64,000 nucleotides of DNA from Anopheles merus (taxonomy: Eukaryota; Arthropoda; Insecta; Diptera; Culicidae). The notes beneath the pieces are model-generated. The model was not told the origin of the DNA and made no database searches. It was given only the letters and a program-made list of their open reading frames with translations. Location: the NCBI RefSeq assembly GCF_017562075.2, contig NC_054082.1, forward strand, positions 19,600,927 through 19,664,926. Reading direction: 5' to 3'. Below, piece by piece: positions 24,914 to 38,050 of this stretch (the first letter of the stretch is position 1; each line of letters begins with the position of its first letter). The translations under genes were made by a program, and so were the position numbers.

Positions 24914-26120
24914 GTTTCGAAGTACTTGCGCCAGTTATTGAAGCACTCGCTGAGTACGTACTTTTGCCTATAACGAGTAAATGATAGCTTCGGCTTTCGG
25001 GCTCGTACGTCGTTCAACCCATCCGGTAGCAACACAGCTCCGGTATACGGTTTAGCAGCAGTTCTTGAGAACACACACCTCAGCATATACATGCCGTACT
25101 GCCACTGCCAATTATTATTCAACCACGCAACGCAACCCCGAACACCACTTTACGGGCCTGATGGGTGATTGTCTTCGCGTCTCGGTCTCGAATGATACCG
25201 CTGGCACGATAGTTTCTGGCCGGCGAATCCGGCCGCACACTCACACGGGCCACACGAATGAATGGTGTGCATCGTGTGCCCCAAGTGTGCTGCAAGTAAT
25301 ATTTTCTAGATTGCTTTATGGCCCTGCCCTCGGAACGAATTGGGTGACTAGATTTGAATATTCTATATGGCGCGCGCAGGCGAGTCCACCGGTGGTGTGC
25401 AGTTCGCGTACGGTACCGTACCGGAATGGCGGATGTCTGGTTGTAACACAATTTTACTGCTGTCGGCAGCAAACGATGCTTTAATTTGCGAGAAAGATGG
25501 GGGAATGTGCTTTTTTGCGAGATGGAAAAATAATACTTTTACGATAATATTGATATATATATATTAAATGATAGCATCATGACAAGCACCGAGCTTACGA
25601 TTTAAAGGAAACCACACAAAGGGTTACTGATTGCTGCGGCGAATGGTTCAATTAGCTTCGCAGCTGCCTCCTCTACTGATGAGGGCAAAGTGTGATGGCT
25701 TATGCACGAATAGTTCAACATAACAAATCCTTCTCCTCCTCCCCCCGTTCAACCGTCCCGCACGGCGCCAGGTACGATAATACGATTGCAACACATTTAA
25801 TATTCCATTTCAGCAATCACACACCCTCCAACCCTTTGGCGTCGATCCGAAACGCTTGGCGCATTTTCTCACCCCCGACACGCCTGGTTTAAAATCGAAT
25901 CACAAACACGACAGCTCCAACACACACTCTCTCTCTCTGTCGCTCGTAAGCACAGCTTATCCGATTCAAATTCCATCAGATAAAGCGTAAGCAGGGGGGT
26001 GTTTGTTGCGCCACCATTCTCTTTGCTAGAAAGATTTGATTTTACGTGCTCTGCTCGGCACACGGTCCAACGATCGGCCTCGCATCGGTATACTACTGCC
26101 ATACACTTTCAATGAACCAC

Positions 26121-26121
<1 letters not shown>

Positions 26122-26157
<36 letters not shown>
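26122..26157 (+). repeat. (CA)n microsatellite
   Basis: About 35 bp of pure CA. Confidence 0.9.
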
Positions 26158-29100
26158 CGCTCTTCACCCTCTCCGCGGTGGAAGAAATCGGTGAACAATT
26201 TCGACAACCGGATTATGATCCACCTAATCCTTCCGTGTTGTGATTTTATGGCCACCAGTCATTAAACTATTATCACCTACGGTGTTCCTTCCTCCACCGG
26301 AGGTGGTGAGCTGTTGCTATCGTCCCGTGCGAAGGTGTATCTGTGTGTATTTTCCGATGTATAGCCCATCCCACGATGTGTCTACTCAGGTGCGATATGT
26401 GGTGTACCCCATTCCCTGGAGAAAGAGAGTGCGCCTGAAAGACGTCGAGACCCCTACACAGGTCGATTAAACTACGCTGATAAGATTTTCCCAGCTCCTG
26501 GGGCGTCCTGGGCAAGACTTCTGGGCGCTCTATCGAATTAGGGCCCCCTCTCCTGTAGGGCGTACCGGTAGGTGATTCGCCGTGAATCTTTTATGACATT
26601 TTTAACGCTTTTTTCTCGGTCGGTCGGTCCCGTGTCGGTTATTCCGAACCGAAAAACGAGAAATCATTCCCACAATCAGTAGACAATCGTAGACACTATC
26701 ACATACTCTGCACACCCTACACGGTGGCTGCGCTGGTTCGACCTCGAAGGAAGGATCGATTTTCGGAACCACTGCACACACACACACTCACTCACACAGC
26801 TCTCTGTAAACGAGGTTAACACTCATGTCGGTGTGTCCCGGTGGGGAAAATGAAGCCAGCAATCTACCATCGTTATTGCTGATCGTTCGAGCTTTGCGGT
26901 CTGATCCCGACGGACGTAAATTGGTGTTTGTGTGTGTGGAGTATTTATGTGTGTGTGTGGCGTTAATTTATAGTTCTTAGTTCTCAGCTTTTAATAGCTA
27001 GAGGTTGCAGCCTTATCTCCGTAATTACCGAACCGCTTCACTCTTAAACAGCTACCAATTTGATAAAGAATTCCCACGGGTGGAGGAGAGAGAATGGCTT
27101 TATCGAGCAAAACTTTCGTACCGTGCTAGATACGCTTTTGATGAACAGTTTTACAATTCACTTAGTGTGTGGGCTGCGGAAGATGAGAGGTTGTTTATTA
27201 TATATTTTTGTTCAAACTCGAAAATGGAGAAAAGATTTCCCCTGAATTGACAGTGCGCTGTGATTGGCATACTGGTGCCGCACCTTCATTCAAAAGAGGT
27301 TTTTATTAAACGAGTATTCAAGCCAAACGGCAGTGTCCGGGGATGGAGTAAAGCTCCACTGGTGCATGCTTTCGGATGCAAATTTGCTTTTAGCTATGAC
27401 AATATTTGCTTTCATTAAGATTATTTCCCTTCCCTTGCTATACTATAAGACTCTGCCCTACAAAAATCTTCACAATACTTGTTTTGTTGTGGTGTAAATA
27501 AATGCTGCTCCCTCGCTGCCCCTCCGCGGGGCAAACTCGCCCAGGCCCGGTTCGACATTAGCGTAATTAACAGTGCCGTGTTGGATTTTGACGCTTTTTT
27601 TTCCTCCCCTTCTGTGTGCATCATTTCCATTCCTGGCCGCGTTCCAGTTCCGAACAATTGCAGTGTGCAGCTGCTGCGCGGATGCATTATTCTGATGGCA
27701 GCTAAACCCACCAGCTTCCCACCAGAAAGCTTCCACGCACACTGCACCCACAAACACAAAGAGCCAGAAGAAGGCTGAAGCTTTATGAACTTTTTCGCTT
27801 TTCTAGTTCCCTTATTCCCGCGGGCGGGAAATCTGGTGGTGGTGTGTGTCGTAAATGCAGTGCTTGAAATTACGCTCCATTAATTGTGGGTTCGGTCGTA
27901 TTGTTGTGCGCCTGTGAGTGCTGATTGCACTTCGACACCAGTGAACCGCACGGGTGTGTGCATTACTGTGGGGTAAACCCTTACCACGCGGTGCAATGGG
28001 TTGCAGTACAAAGCAAAATACGCCAATCCGTGGTGGTGTACGCCTCCGTGTACGGATAGCAGGATTTCTGTCCCCCGATTCGGTGTTCGGATCCCATCGT
28101 CAACGCTCTGCACCGTCCAAATAAGCTGCTTCCGACTTTCGGATAAACCTCGATTTGTAGGTAGTCGGATTTATCTCCCACTTCCGACCCCGGGACGCTC
28201 CCGTGCACGGATGCTCAGCGCGAAGCTTTCTCCCGAGAAACAGGCACTAAAGGCAGCGTTGGTGTAAGTATTTGCTAAGATTGGGCGGCGGCAAACACTT
28301 GAACAAACACGTAAACCGTCATCCGGCACAGCGCTCCGGTGCTGCTGGTGCTCCATATAATTTGATGGCACTCTCGGTTTTTTGGCAACGATTCATTTCG
28401 TCGCCTCGCCTTTGCGCACCAACAATCGAACGGCGTACGACGTACGCGTGCAGGGTATGAGGGGGGGGGTCTGTGTGTCGAAGGACGGCAATAAAAAGCA
28501 TAAAACATTGTGAGTGCGACTGTTTATTACTGCCATTATCACTATCGTACCGATGTTCCGGCGACACTATTCGGCGCACAGTCTAGTAGCGGTCGGTAGT
28601 GGCTGTTGGTTCTCTGTGTGTATGTGCCAGCTGTTGTTTTAGCTCGCAGCGCAACCCATTACCCGGTGGAATGGCGTTGCTCCCAGTGCTGCCCAGAGGC
28701 TATGACCTTCGTACAGTTGGCATGTACATCTCTTCCGCACTGTATTGCACCTTGTGCCGGGTGGTTTGCGCTCGAATTTCGTCTGCGTTCGATCGGTGAT
28801 GACTCCCGGGCCAATACGTTTGGTTGGCGGTTACAGTCGGTGGTAAATACATAATACACTACGTTTTGCTATGCACTTCTGTGATGGGAACGTTTTGCAA
28901 AAGAAGGCAACTAATCCCATAAAGTGCTGAGATGAGCGATAGAAAGAGGACAAATGCGTAAGTATTATGGACAATCGCACAGCAAGCGAGAAAGCTCACG
29001 CCATTAGCAAAGCATTTGAAGTTTTGTGCTAAGCCTTTGTTTACTCATCCAGCAACCGGAGAGCATAATAGATGCTCCCGCCCATTGGGGGGGGACACCA

Positions 29101-29977
29101 TGTTTATCTATGACAGTGATCTAAGATCTAATCTCGATTGAATGGATGCTTGGAATGGCTGGAAAGCTGACTTCAAAATGTATGCAGTAGCTTTTGTTGA
29201 TAGACGATTGCAGTAATTATTTGTCTTTCTAATTATAGCAGCACAAGTCTAACCACTGAATGCAGCTTGAATGTAGCTCGATCAATCCTGATACATGATC
29301 ATGATACTAGCTACATAGGATCCTGATAGCAAGAAGAAAGCCATATTAGTTGGTTGAACCTTTAACTACCAATAAACGTTTGTTAAACATTTGCTTTTTA
29401 ACTCGTTTCTTTTCTAATCACCCGAAGCAATTGTCTTCCATGCAAGACATTCTGGCTGTGTGTGTTCCCCAACAGAGAAGGCAAAATCAACCGTTTTATT
29501 TTTTTCCTCCTGTTCACTTTGACAACATGTTTTGAGCTGAATGAATTTTCGACGCGTAAGAACGCAATAAACGCTTCCGTTTGTCCACCGCTTTCTTTGT
29601 TGCAAACGGCTCTGGAAGCAATTGCCATGAAAATCCAACAACGCTCTCATCTCAACTCTTTGTCTTGTCACCAGAGCTAGTCCCGGGAAAACCATGTTCC
29701 GAGCGCTCCAACATATTGACAACACAAGCACACTTACATATATAAAGATAAAACGTGTATGTTGCCCTCCCGTGGCGCAACATTTTGCAGCACCAACAGC
29801 ACGTGCAGCACTACCAACCAGGAAAAGGAGGAGCCCGGGCCCTAAATTCCGCTCGAACTGCTCTCACCAACCGGGTTGGCCGTGGTCGTTGTTGTTGTCG
29901 TAGGTTCTATCGGTCATATAATTATGGACGCTCTTTTATTGTGTTGCCCGTCCCTCCGTGAGGGAGTGCTGTGTCTG

Positions 29978-30005
29978 GCTGCTGCTGCTGCTGCTGCTGC
30001 TGCTG
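29978..30005 (+). repeat. (GCT)n trinucleotide microsatellite
   Basis: Nine uninterrupted GCT units, about 75 bp upstream of a long CA tract. Confidence 0.85.
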
Positions 30006-30077
30006 TACCATAAATAGGGAAACACGCCCGAAAATGTTGCTCACCGGCATGCTTCCATTTTGCATGATGGCTGATGG

Positions 30078-30079
<2 letters not shown>

Positions 30080-30160
<81 letters not shown>
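30080..30160 (+). repeat. (CA)n microsatellite, 81 bp
   Basis: Uninterrupted CA repeat of about 40 units. Confidence 0.95.
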
Positions 30161-30162
<2 letters not shown>

Positions 30163-33100
30163 GATAAGCTGCTCAGTGGGACGGCCGCCACCGGCCCCAC
30201 ACAAGCCGAAAAGTAAAGCGCATTGTGAGCGCATCCACATCCACATCATCACTGTTGAAGCAGGCTCTCCAGTGCTAAAGTGGCTGGATAATCATTGTAC
30301 ATACCGCCCGACCTCCCGACCCGCCAGAACAACAGCCTCAGACCAGAGGAGGGCACGCGTGAAGAAGATCACGAAACATTACCCAGCTTTTCTCGGCATT
30401 ATTATCGTGTTGTCAGTCGCACTGTGTGTGTGTGTTGTCGGTGAAGAGCAATGGAAAAGCTGTATTGTTACGCCTCACCCACCCGCCCGGCACGGTCGTT
30501 GGATTTTGGCGAAAAAGAACATCGCGCGCAACCCGATTGTTGTTTGGGGCGGTCGTACATTTATGGTCCACCGTGTGGCACACTCGTGACACTGTACGTC
30601 TGTGTCGTTTCTCACGCACATTTGCCTTTTATGATTTGTGTTCCGTTTATTTTATGGTGCTTGATTCGAGCACACACACACACACATACTTGTCGCGCAG
30701 GACCAGAAGGTTTTGTGGGAAGAGCAGACAGGCAGGCAGGCTGGCACCGAAACTCACGTCAACACGTGTTTCACCCATATTTCGATGGCTCTCAATCTCG
30801 CCGCTCGTTGTCCCCTGTGTGTGTGTGTCGCTGTCTCTCTCGCCCTGCTCCCTACTTCAGGGTGACACTACTCGAACGCCACTTTACCGCTGACATGTAT
30901 TCCCATCATTCATCAAAAAATGCACCGGATTCTACCCTCGGGGAACTTCGGGGCACTCCGGGGGTGCGTTTCATCCATAAATGATTTCTCGACCGACTTT
31001 TCGAAAGCTGCGCTACAGCAACAAAAAAGGCAACAGAAAAGGCTGATAAGAACAACCCTACCTCTCTCTCTCTCTCGCCATCAAACAATCCTTCAACAAA
31101 CTCTCGTGTGTAGGTACGCGTAGCTTTTCAACAACCAACGCACGATCAAATTCATCAATATTTATGAACACACACCGGGCGGCGGACCCGTTGCGTAATG
31201 AATTTTGCAACAATTGTTGCTTTTCTGTCTCCATTTTCACCACCACCACCACCACGAAAAAAATCGCGAACGTACGTACCCCGCTCGGAAAACGCCACGC
31301 AATGCGCTTTCTGTGCGTGTGCACTGTGCTTTTGTTCTCACGCAATAAAATGTGGCAACTATTGTTTCGTCCACCCATGACGACACGGACACACAGGATG
31401 ATTACGACCGAATGAAGGGACCAGGTCCCAGTGTCATTGGGTGGTTGTTGGTCCAGACGCAAAAAAAAAACCCCAGCTGCATCGCTATTTTATGCACCAG
31501 TTTTACGTCGACTTCCGTCCAGTCCAAAGAACTGCAGCTTACGGCTTGCTATAAAACATAACTTGTTGTTGATCCATTTTGCATTTTTTGTTTTTTTTTT
31601 TCGTTTCATTTCGTTTCGGTATTTTATTTCCTTGTGGGTATAACTTACAGTACACGGGCGAGCTGTATGTACGTGTTTTACCATGATCTCGGGGGCACAC
31701 TCCGTCTCATAAATCATTGCACATGCAAAGCGATGCGATGGAAAGGGGAATGCGATGGGAAGGATGGGAAACACGGAGGTGGTTGAGAAAAATGATGAAA
31801 AATATACGACTTTCGCATCATGGTTCACGTAGTACGCTTTTCACACATTACCGGGCGATATGCATGAGCTCGAATCCGATTTTCCGACACGCGGGCAATG
31901 ATTATCGCATATGACAAGGGGCTGCTCATGAACAACGGAATGGAAGGAATGAAGGTGGAGAAGGTAAAACAAATGACTCTCTTGCACACACACACACGCA
32001 CACACTCACATGCACGAGATTTCTTTGGATGACTGATTTTCTTTTCTCCCGTGCGCATTATTAATCGTATTCATTTCGATTCGAGCGTGCGCGGGAATTG
32101 TATGCCGTATTTGCTGCATTCTGCTTTTCTTCCAAGCCCAACATGCACAAAATCCGTGGCAAACGGAAGCTTAAAACACCTGTCACTGTTGTTGGTGTGT
32201 TTTTTGTTTTACAATTGATTTCGGTAGCTGAAAAGCTGATGATTTATTTGCAAAGGAAAACACAATGCCCCCTAAATCAATTCCACCATTCGGTGTGGGA
32301 GGAGCGGTAAGCTCTGGGAAACACGGTGACAAATGATCTTCTAAAAATGGTTCCTTCATTTTCTCAACCCACCCCCACGCACACAGTCATCGATTCATTT
32401 GCAAATGTTCTGCGAAACCGGTTCTTTTGAGTTCTGGCTAACGGTTCAATGCGAATTTCACAACGAAAGAAAAAAAAATCAAATAAGCGTACCAACATGG
32501 CTAATTTTATTTGGCAAAGGTTCAAGAAGCACCTGCCGGAAAGAGAGAAAAAAGAGAGAAAAGAAGGCAAAAAAACGTGCCATGATTAATTTCTTCCCAG
32601 AAACAACCCGGTCACCACCCCTGGGAGCAGGTGGATTGTGCAAAAGAAAGCTTCCAAATGCGTAATACACCATCCCCTCTTCTGCCCAGAGAGTCATGCC
32701 GGCAACAATAATAGAAACACATAGACACACACACACAAACACCGATTCCACGCAACCCTCCACCTGGTCATGCCCTTTTCTCTGATGGACAAATTTTCAC
32801 GACGAATATTGACGGCGCCCGGCGCACGTACACGCCGAGCGCCACAAATCTAGATTACTGGGCCTCCACCCCCGGGCCGGGTCAAGCCGCTTTTACAACA
32901 ACACCCACCGCACGGGGTGAGATGGCAACAGCTTCTCCACCTAGACAGTAACAGTACCAAAAAGGGAAGAGTCCGATTTTTGTCGCAGGCGATGTGCGAA
33001 AAGCAATGACCTTTTTTAGAAAGAGCGCGAAGGATTTCGGTTTACTGTCTGCTGTGCAACAGACAACGAACAACAACACACTCCCAAATAAAAAAAAAAG

Positions 33101-34664
33101 GTTTTTCAGCACAACGCCAACGTACCAGAAAAGCTGTCGACCGGTGAAACGACGTCGAGGTTCATTTTCTCGTTTGACCAAAACACACGGCTCCCGGGAA
33201 TCTTCGCCCATGCCCCATCCCCCGGGAGGAGAGTTTGATTCACTTCACCCTGGGAGCAGGCAGCCGGACACGGCACAACAAAGCAGGCCAACCAACCCAT
33301 CCCACCGGAAGGACACTCCGAGAACACGTGTTTTGAATAAATCAACGTCTTGTTTTTCGGGTTGTGGGCTGTGCGCCGTGTTGGTGGCCGGGCAGAGCAC
33401 AAATAAAGAAATGTAAATGTCCTGCGCCCCTTGCTCGTTCGTACGCTAACGTTACGCAAGAGTGGGGCAAAAACACGCGAGTGAAAGGATAAAAGGAAAG
33501 AAAGAGGAAGAGACAGAGAGAGAAAGAGAGCGAGATACATTTCCCAGCAATGGATGAACAGGTGATTTTTTATCATGAAATAATAAAATAAATTCCACCT
33601 TTTATGCTTTCCTCGCAGTGGAGCGCACCGCAAGGTAATAAATGGCTGGCAATGGAGAATATTCACTAAAGCTTTGGGCGATATTTATCCGCTAGTAAAA
33701 GGGACCGGGCTGGGGGGGGGGGAGGTTTCAGAGTCTTAATGGCTAACAATTTAACTCATTTCTCAACCGAATCAATCAGTAGGACTGTGCTGTGGGTGAG
33801 GTGTTTCGTCGCTGCCCGTGGCTCAGCTCTCTTTTTCACCGTACCGCAAACAAGGAAGAGCTTTGCATAACCAACCGGTCCAATATTTTATGTATTTGTA
33901 TTGGACGGTTACTGTGTCCTGCTACTACTACCACCTAGCATTCGCCACCATCATACCTTGTCGAACGAATTAATGTCTACATCGGACGGCCCAAACGGGG
34001 TGTGTGTGTGTGTGCGTTTAATAAACAGTCCGGCCAAAAAAAGAAGAGGGGGAGTGGGTACAGTGCAGCCGTTCATGCCGGGGAGTATCCTTTCCCCAGC
34101 CGTGCTCCGTGCTCCGTACCGAAGTATCGACGTAAATTAGTTTAATGGATTTCTGACAGCCCTCTTTAGGGAGCAGCGATGGAGGGGCTTTCGAACGGAT
34201 CAGGTGTATGAGCCCGCCGGGAGGAACCCAGCCCATTAACTATTCATCTCAATTTAGAACAACCGAACCGGGGCGGGCTGGAATGTAATCATTTTGCTAG
34301 GGCAGATCTGCCAGACGAGACGGGATGATGGCGAGACACACAGCAGAGGCAAAAGGCTTCTGGGACCAACGGGTAAAGCGGGCGTGAAAAAATAAAAGCA
34401 GCACAACGGGTGCAAGGGGGTGCAGTAAAATTTAGGATAAGTACGGAAAGCTTTTAACTGTATTTATAGGAAACGGATTTAATCCTCTTCCGCTTCCTCG
34501 CTTTGTGGATAACATTCGTCTTCATCCTTTTTTGTTTTGTGCAAGTTAAAGTCATACGGCAGGGAGAAAATCCGATGATTGACCGGCGCAATCGGGAAGC
34601 AAACTCATACTAACCACGCTCATTGTCTTTGGGTGCACTAATTTAATCACGTGTTTTTGTGTCT

Positions 34665-34683
34665 TCTCTCTCTCTCTCTCTCT
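34665..34683 (+). repeat. (TC)n tract in the polypyrimidine region before klg exon B
   Basis: Pure TC repeat ending about 25 bp upstream of the acceptor at 34705-34708, so it forms the main pyrimidine tract of that splice site. Confidence 0.8.
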
Positions 34684-34708
34684 TTCCTTCTCTTCTTTTG
34701 CCTTACAG

Positions 34709-34830
34709 TGCCACCGAGTGTGCGGGCCATTCCACCGACCGGTCAGGTGACGGCACGCAAAGGAGGCGCCGTAACGCTCGAATGTAAAGCGTCCGGTAAT
34801 CCGGTCCCATCCATCTACTGGACCAAGCGG
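34709..34830 (+). CDS. klg: klg coding exon B: first half of Ig domain 2
   Basis: Acceptor CCTTACAG ends at 34708 and donor GTAAGT begins at 34831. The first two bases complete a valine codon begun in exon A, then 40 codons follow and the exon ends on a codon boundary. It encodes the VPPSVRAIPPTG linker, the first Ig2 cysteine (C92 in VTLEC) and the core tryptophan (W104 in SIYWTKR). The following intron is only 132 bp, a multiple of three, and has no in-frame stop. Confidence 0.95.
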
Positions 34831-34962
34831 GTAAGTGTAACTGTGTGTTGTGCCGTTGTTGTTCTTTCTATCTATTTGTTGTTGTTGTCACAAGCACACA
34901 CTTCCGGGACGGTACCCGCTCTAACACTGCGCTCTGTTTGTGTCTTCTCCTTCCCAAACCAG
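34831..34962 (+). other. klg: klg intron B/C, 132 bp, open in frame
   Basis: Phase 0 intron with GTAAGT donor and AACCAG acceptor. It has no in-frame stop codon, so retention would insert 44 residues, starting with a strongly hydrophobic run, into the middle of Ig2. The donor, the position inside an Ig fold and the family sequence all favour splicing out. Confidence 0.85.
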
Positions 34963-35113
34963 ACTGGAACGGGCAAATCGGCTGCCAAGATCGGCGAAGG
35001 GCCCGTACTGTCGCTCGAGCGCGTCGAACGTCAGCAGGCCGGTGTGTATCAGTGCACCGCGGACAACAATGTCGGCGAACCGGTCACCGTGGACATGCGG
35101 CTGGATGTGCTCT
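34963..35113 (+). CDS. klg: klg coding exon C: second half of Ig domain 2
   Basis: Acceptor CCAG ends at 34962 and donor GTAAGT begins at 35114. Fifty codons plus one base. It encodes GPVLSLERVERQQAG and the second Ig2 cysteine (C138 in VYQC), ending VDMRLDVL. The last base pairs with exon D to make a tyrosine codon (the YPPDI start of Ig3). Exons B and C together are 273 bp with phase 1 at both ends, so Ig2 is a symmetric module. Confidence 0.95.
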
Positions 35114-36245
35114 GTAAGTATAGGCTCGCGATGGCCACACGTACACACACACACACACGCATAACTTCAAATTATGCGACCTCTTTAGCAAACGGAGCTC
35201 ATGCTACGACCTTCTACAATAACTGCCACCGGTGGCAGAGAGAGAGAGAGCAAGAGAGAGGAAAATCCCTTGCAGCACGCATAAATCAGGCAGCGAACGT
35301 TTGCAATGCTCATCCGCGTGTAGGGTTTGTTGTGCTTTTCTTTTTTTGTTTGCTATTAATGTTTCGTTCGCGACTCTCGCCCTTGTCGGGAGCGCAGGTT
35401 TAATAACCGCCTTAAGCTGAAATAAAGTATCACAGTATTATTTTGGTACTTTTTTCTTGGTTGTTGCCGGGCATGGCTTTCAAGCACTGTTCCGCTCCGT
35501 GCTGAAGGAAGCGACGGTGCCAGGCGCGATGGGACAGCGATGAGCTTTCCGACAGTACAATGTGCTCGTCCAGCTCGTACTCGTCGGGTTAGTCGCTTTA
35601 TCCGCCGATGCGGAGCGATGGAAGCGGAAACTAGAGCGTATACATTAAAATATATTACATTACCGGCATGTTTGGTCGCTTCGTTGACCGCTGGTGCAAC
35701 CATGATGGTAGGGCAGGATGGTTAGTAGTAAAGGAAATGAAAGCGTTACGATCGGGCATAATTGGATCTTGCGAGTGAGGCCATGTTGCAAAGCATCCAT
35801 CGCTGGTAGCGTGGTATTGCTTGTTAGCTCTACATCCACAGTGACGTTCATCTACATGAAATTAATAAATGGATTTTTTTTTTCATCAGTACACTACATA
35901 ACAAAACCCTTTAATAAACGTGACGATTTCAACTTCTCGGTCGGTCAAGGCCTGGAGGTTTTCAGTGACTTTTTCATTACCCATAGCAGGATGCTTGATC
36001 CTATGTATGGAGGCACAGTTTATCTGGCGCTTGAACCCGTGTTAGGTCGTACGAGATGACGACTGTCCCACGAGGCCGACCTGACGGCTTGAACGGTTTA
36101 ATTAGTTGTCAGCTGTTTTCACCATTCAAATATAGTTTTATTTGATTCTCAAGATTTGACTGTCAATTCTTCAAAGTCACTTCGAAACCTCCCATCAGGC
36201 GTAAAAAAAATGATGATGGGTAAAGTTGGTTAAAATCCTGAGTAG

Positions 36246-36457
36246 ACTCCGATCGGATTCCAATCCGACTCCGGAAGGTAGGTCCAATCAGCACGGACCG
36301 GAGTCATCGTGAGTCGGGGTCGTTAGGAATCTGAGTCATTCGGAGTCACAGCCGATCGAATTTGGCAATCGAATTCACCCGGAGTCTTCCGCAGGAACCA
36401 CTAGTTTAGCCGAGAATTTGAGTCGCCCTGAGTTGACTGGAATCGACTCAAGTCTTC
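36246..36457. repeat. GAGTC/GACTC-rich dispersed repeat, unclassified
   Basis: About 210 bp in which the 5-mer GAGTC occurs six times and its complement GACTC three times, commonly as GGAGTC or TGAGTC, with GACTC forms at both ends and GAGTC forms in the middle. Spacing is irregular. It looks like a decayed short-unit repeat or the remains of a transposon-associated array. Confidence 0.55.
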
Positions 36458-37335
36458 TTTATGTTTGCAATCGATTGATTCAATTTAATGCATTCAATCT
36501 GTTCTGACAGCCGACTTTAAGTAATTATTCTGCTTTGATGTTGGCTTCACATGATGCGATTGAACGTGACTTTAAATCCGTTAAGATGACGAGCATTGAA
36601 GGAACAGGTTGGTCCCGAAATATGCTCTTGAAAGATTCATAAAATTCGACCGTAAGCTAATTAATTCTACATTTTACAATTGATGTGTAAAATCAGCACA
36701 ATTGACTAAAATCACTTTCAATCCTAAAAAATCGCACATTTTCGAATCCCTGTATAAGATGTACCGCGTGTTTTGGGGACTACCTGTACATTGAACAGGC
36801 AGACGAGTTTTTCAAGCCAATCTTGTTGAAACATTTTCAACCCGCTACCGTCCTTAAACTTTTGTACCCAATGTCCAATGAAATCCTTTCCATCAAATAA
36901 ATAATCTCGTCCGTTCAGCTCACACTCACTGAAATTAACAATACGTCAGATTCTACGAACGCCAGCCGGAGGAGAATAAATTTGCATTTGCCCGATGCTG
37001 AACGCGCCCTACGTTTGCTGCCTGCCCCGCATTATGCAGAACGCACACAACGCTCATCGCCCGAAGCGACTTTCCGCTTAGTGCGGATGCTGCACTTTGC
37101 TAATATGACTTTTCACCTCTTCACTCGCCAATTCCAAACAATCTCAACAACCCCCCCCCCCGCCATCCCCCGGCAACGTGTTCTCATTACGACTGACTGG
37201 CTGACTGGCTAAATGTTAAACAAAGCATCGCATGTTTGTGCAAGAACGCCGGCGGGGGACTCAACCATCAGTCTAATTGAGTTTCGTGCATCGTTGTACG
37301 AATGCAGCCGTCATTGCACCGCCCTGAAATGATTG

Positions 37336-37371
<36 letters not shown>
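37336..37371 (+). repeat. (CA)n microsatellite
   Basis: About 35 bp of CA with one T near the 5' end. Confidence 0.88.
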
Positions 37372-37372
<1 letters not shown>

Positions 37373-38016
37373 ACACGAAAATACTGAAGGGGTTTCAACA
37401 GTTTTTCTACGCCATCCATTTAGCAGAATGTGAAAGAATATTTGCGCTTATTAGTTGGAACAGTGCGTCGGGCGGTCTTGCCCGCCATTCGATGCTTTCA
37501 GCCGGCGTAGGGTATGCACATGCTCCCCTGGTGCATTTGTTCAAACACTCGCTAGAGCACATACACGCCACGCCAACATTTGTCACGGTTCGCCTGCTTC
37601 GACAAACATTCCTTCCGGCAAATGGGAGCGTGTATTTGTGCGCTCCGATCCGATCAACCCCGGATGCATGTGAACGGGTTGTGTAGCTTCCGATCAGTGC
37701 CCAGACCACAACGCGCCCCTCATTCGACATGTCTCGCACCGAGCGAACGCCGGTGGCTCCTTAAATCAAACAATTTAACGTTTGACCTGGTCCTTTTTGC
37801 CACTTGCAGCACACCGTTCCAGCGCCAGTGGGTCACGCTTGGCACGCCTCGGCTCGGCTGTGCCCCTGCGCCCGCGACCGGCGGAGTTACCGAGAATGCG
37901 CTAATTAAATTTACCACATCGATACGATACGATAGCTGCCGTAGCCGGATTCCCGGCCACCGTAGGCACTGATCGGATTAGACAATCGACTCGCGCCAAT
38001 CGCGGCGGCACAGGGG

Positions 38017-38050
38017 TATAAAATATTCAGCACCAAATTGCGAAACTCAG
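38017..38050 (+). promoter_or_regulatory. Candidate core promoter: TATA box plus initiator-like TCAG
   Basis: TATAAAAT at 38017-38024 follows a G-run. A CTCAG initiator-like element has its A at 38049, 32 bases from the start of the TATA box, which is close to the spacing of insect TATA promoters. No downstream promoter element was recognised. On the + strand inside klg intron C/D it could serve a shorter klg transcript starting before Ig3, or a nested non-coding transcript. The first ATG frames downstream are short. Confidence 0.25.

Noticed and set aside
34651..35403. A 250-codon open frame as a single-exon gene
   Set aside because: It is exons B and C of klg read through the short intron and into flanking introns. 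Splice sites and the Ig2 fold explain the coding parts.
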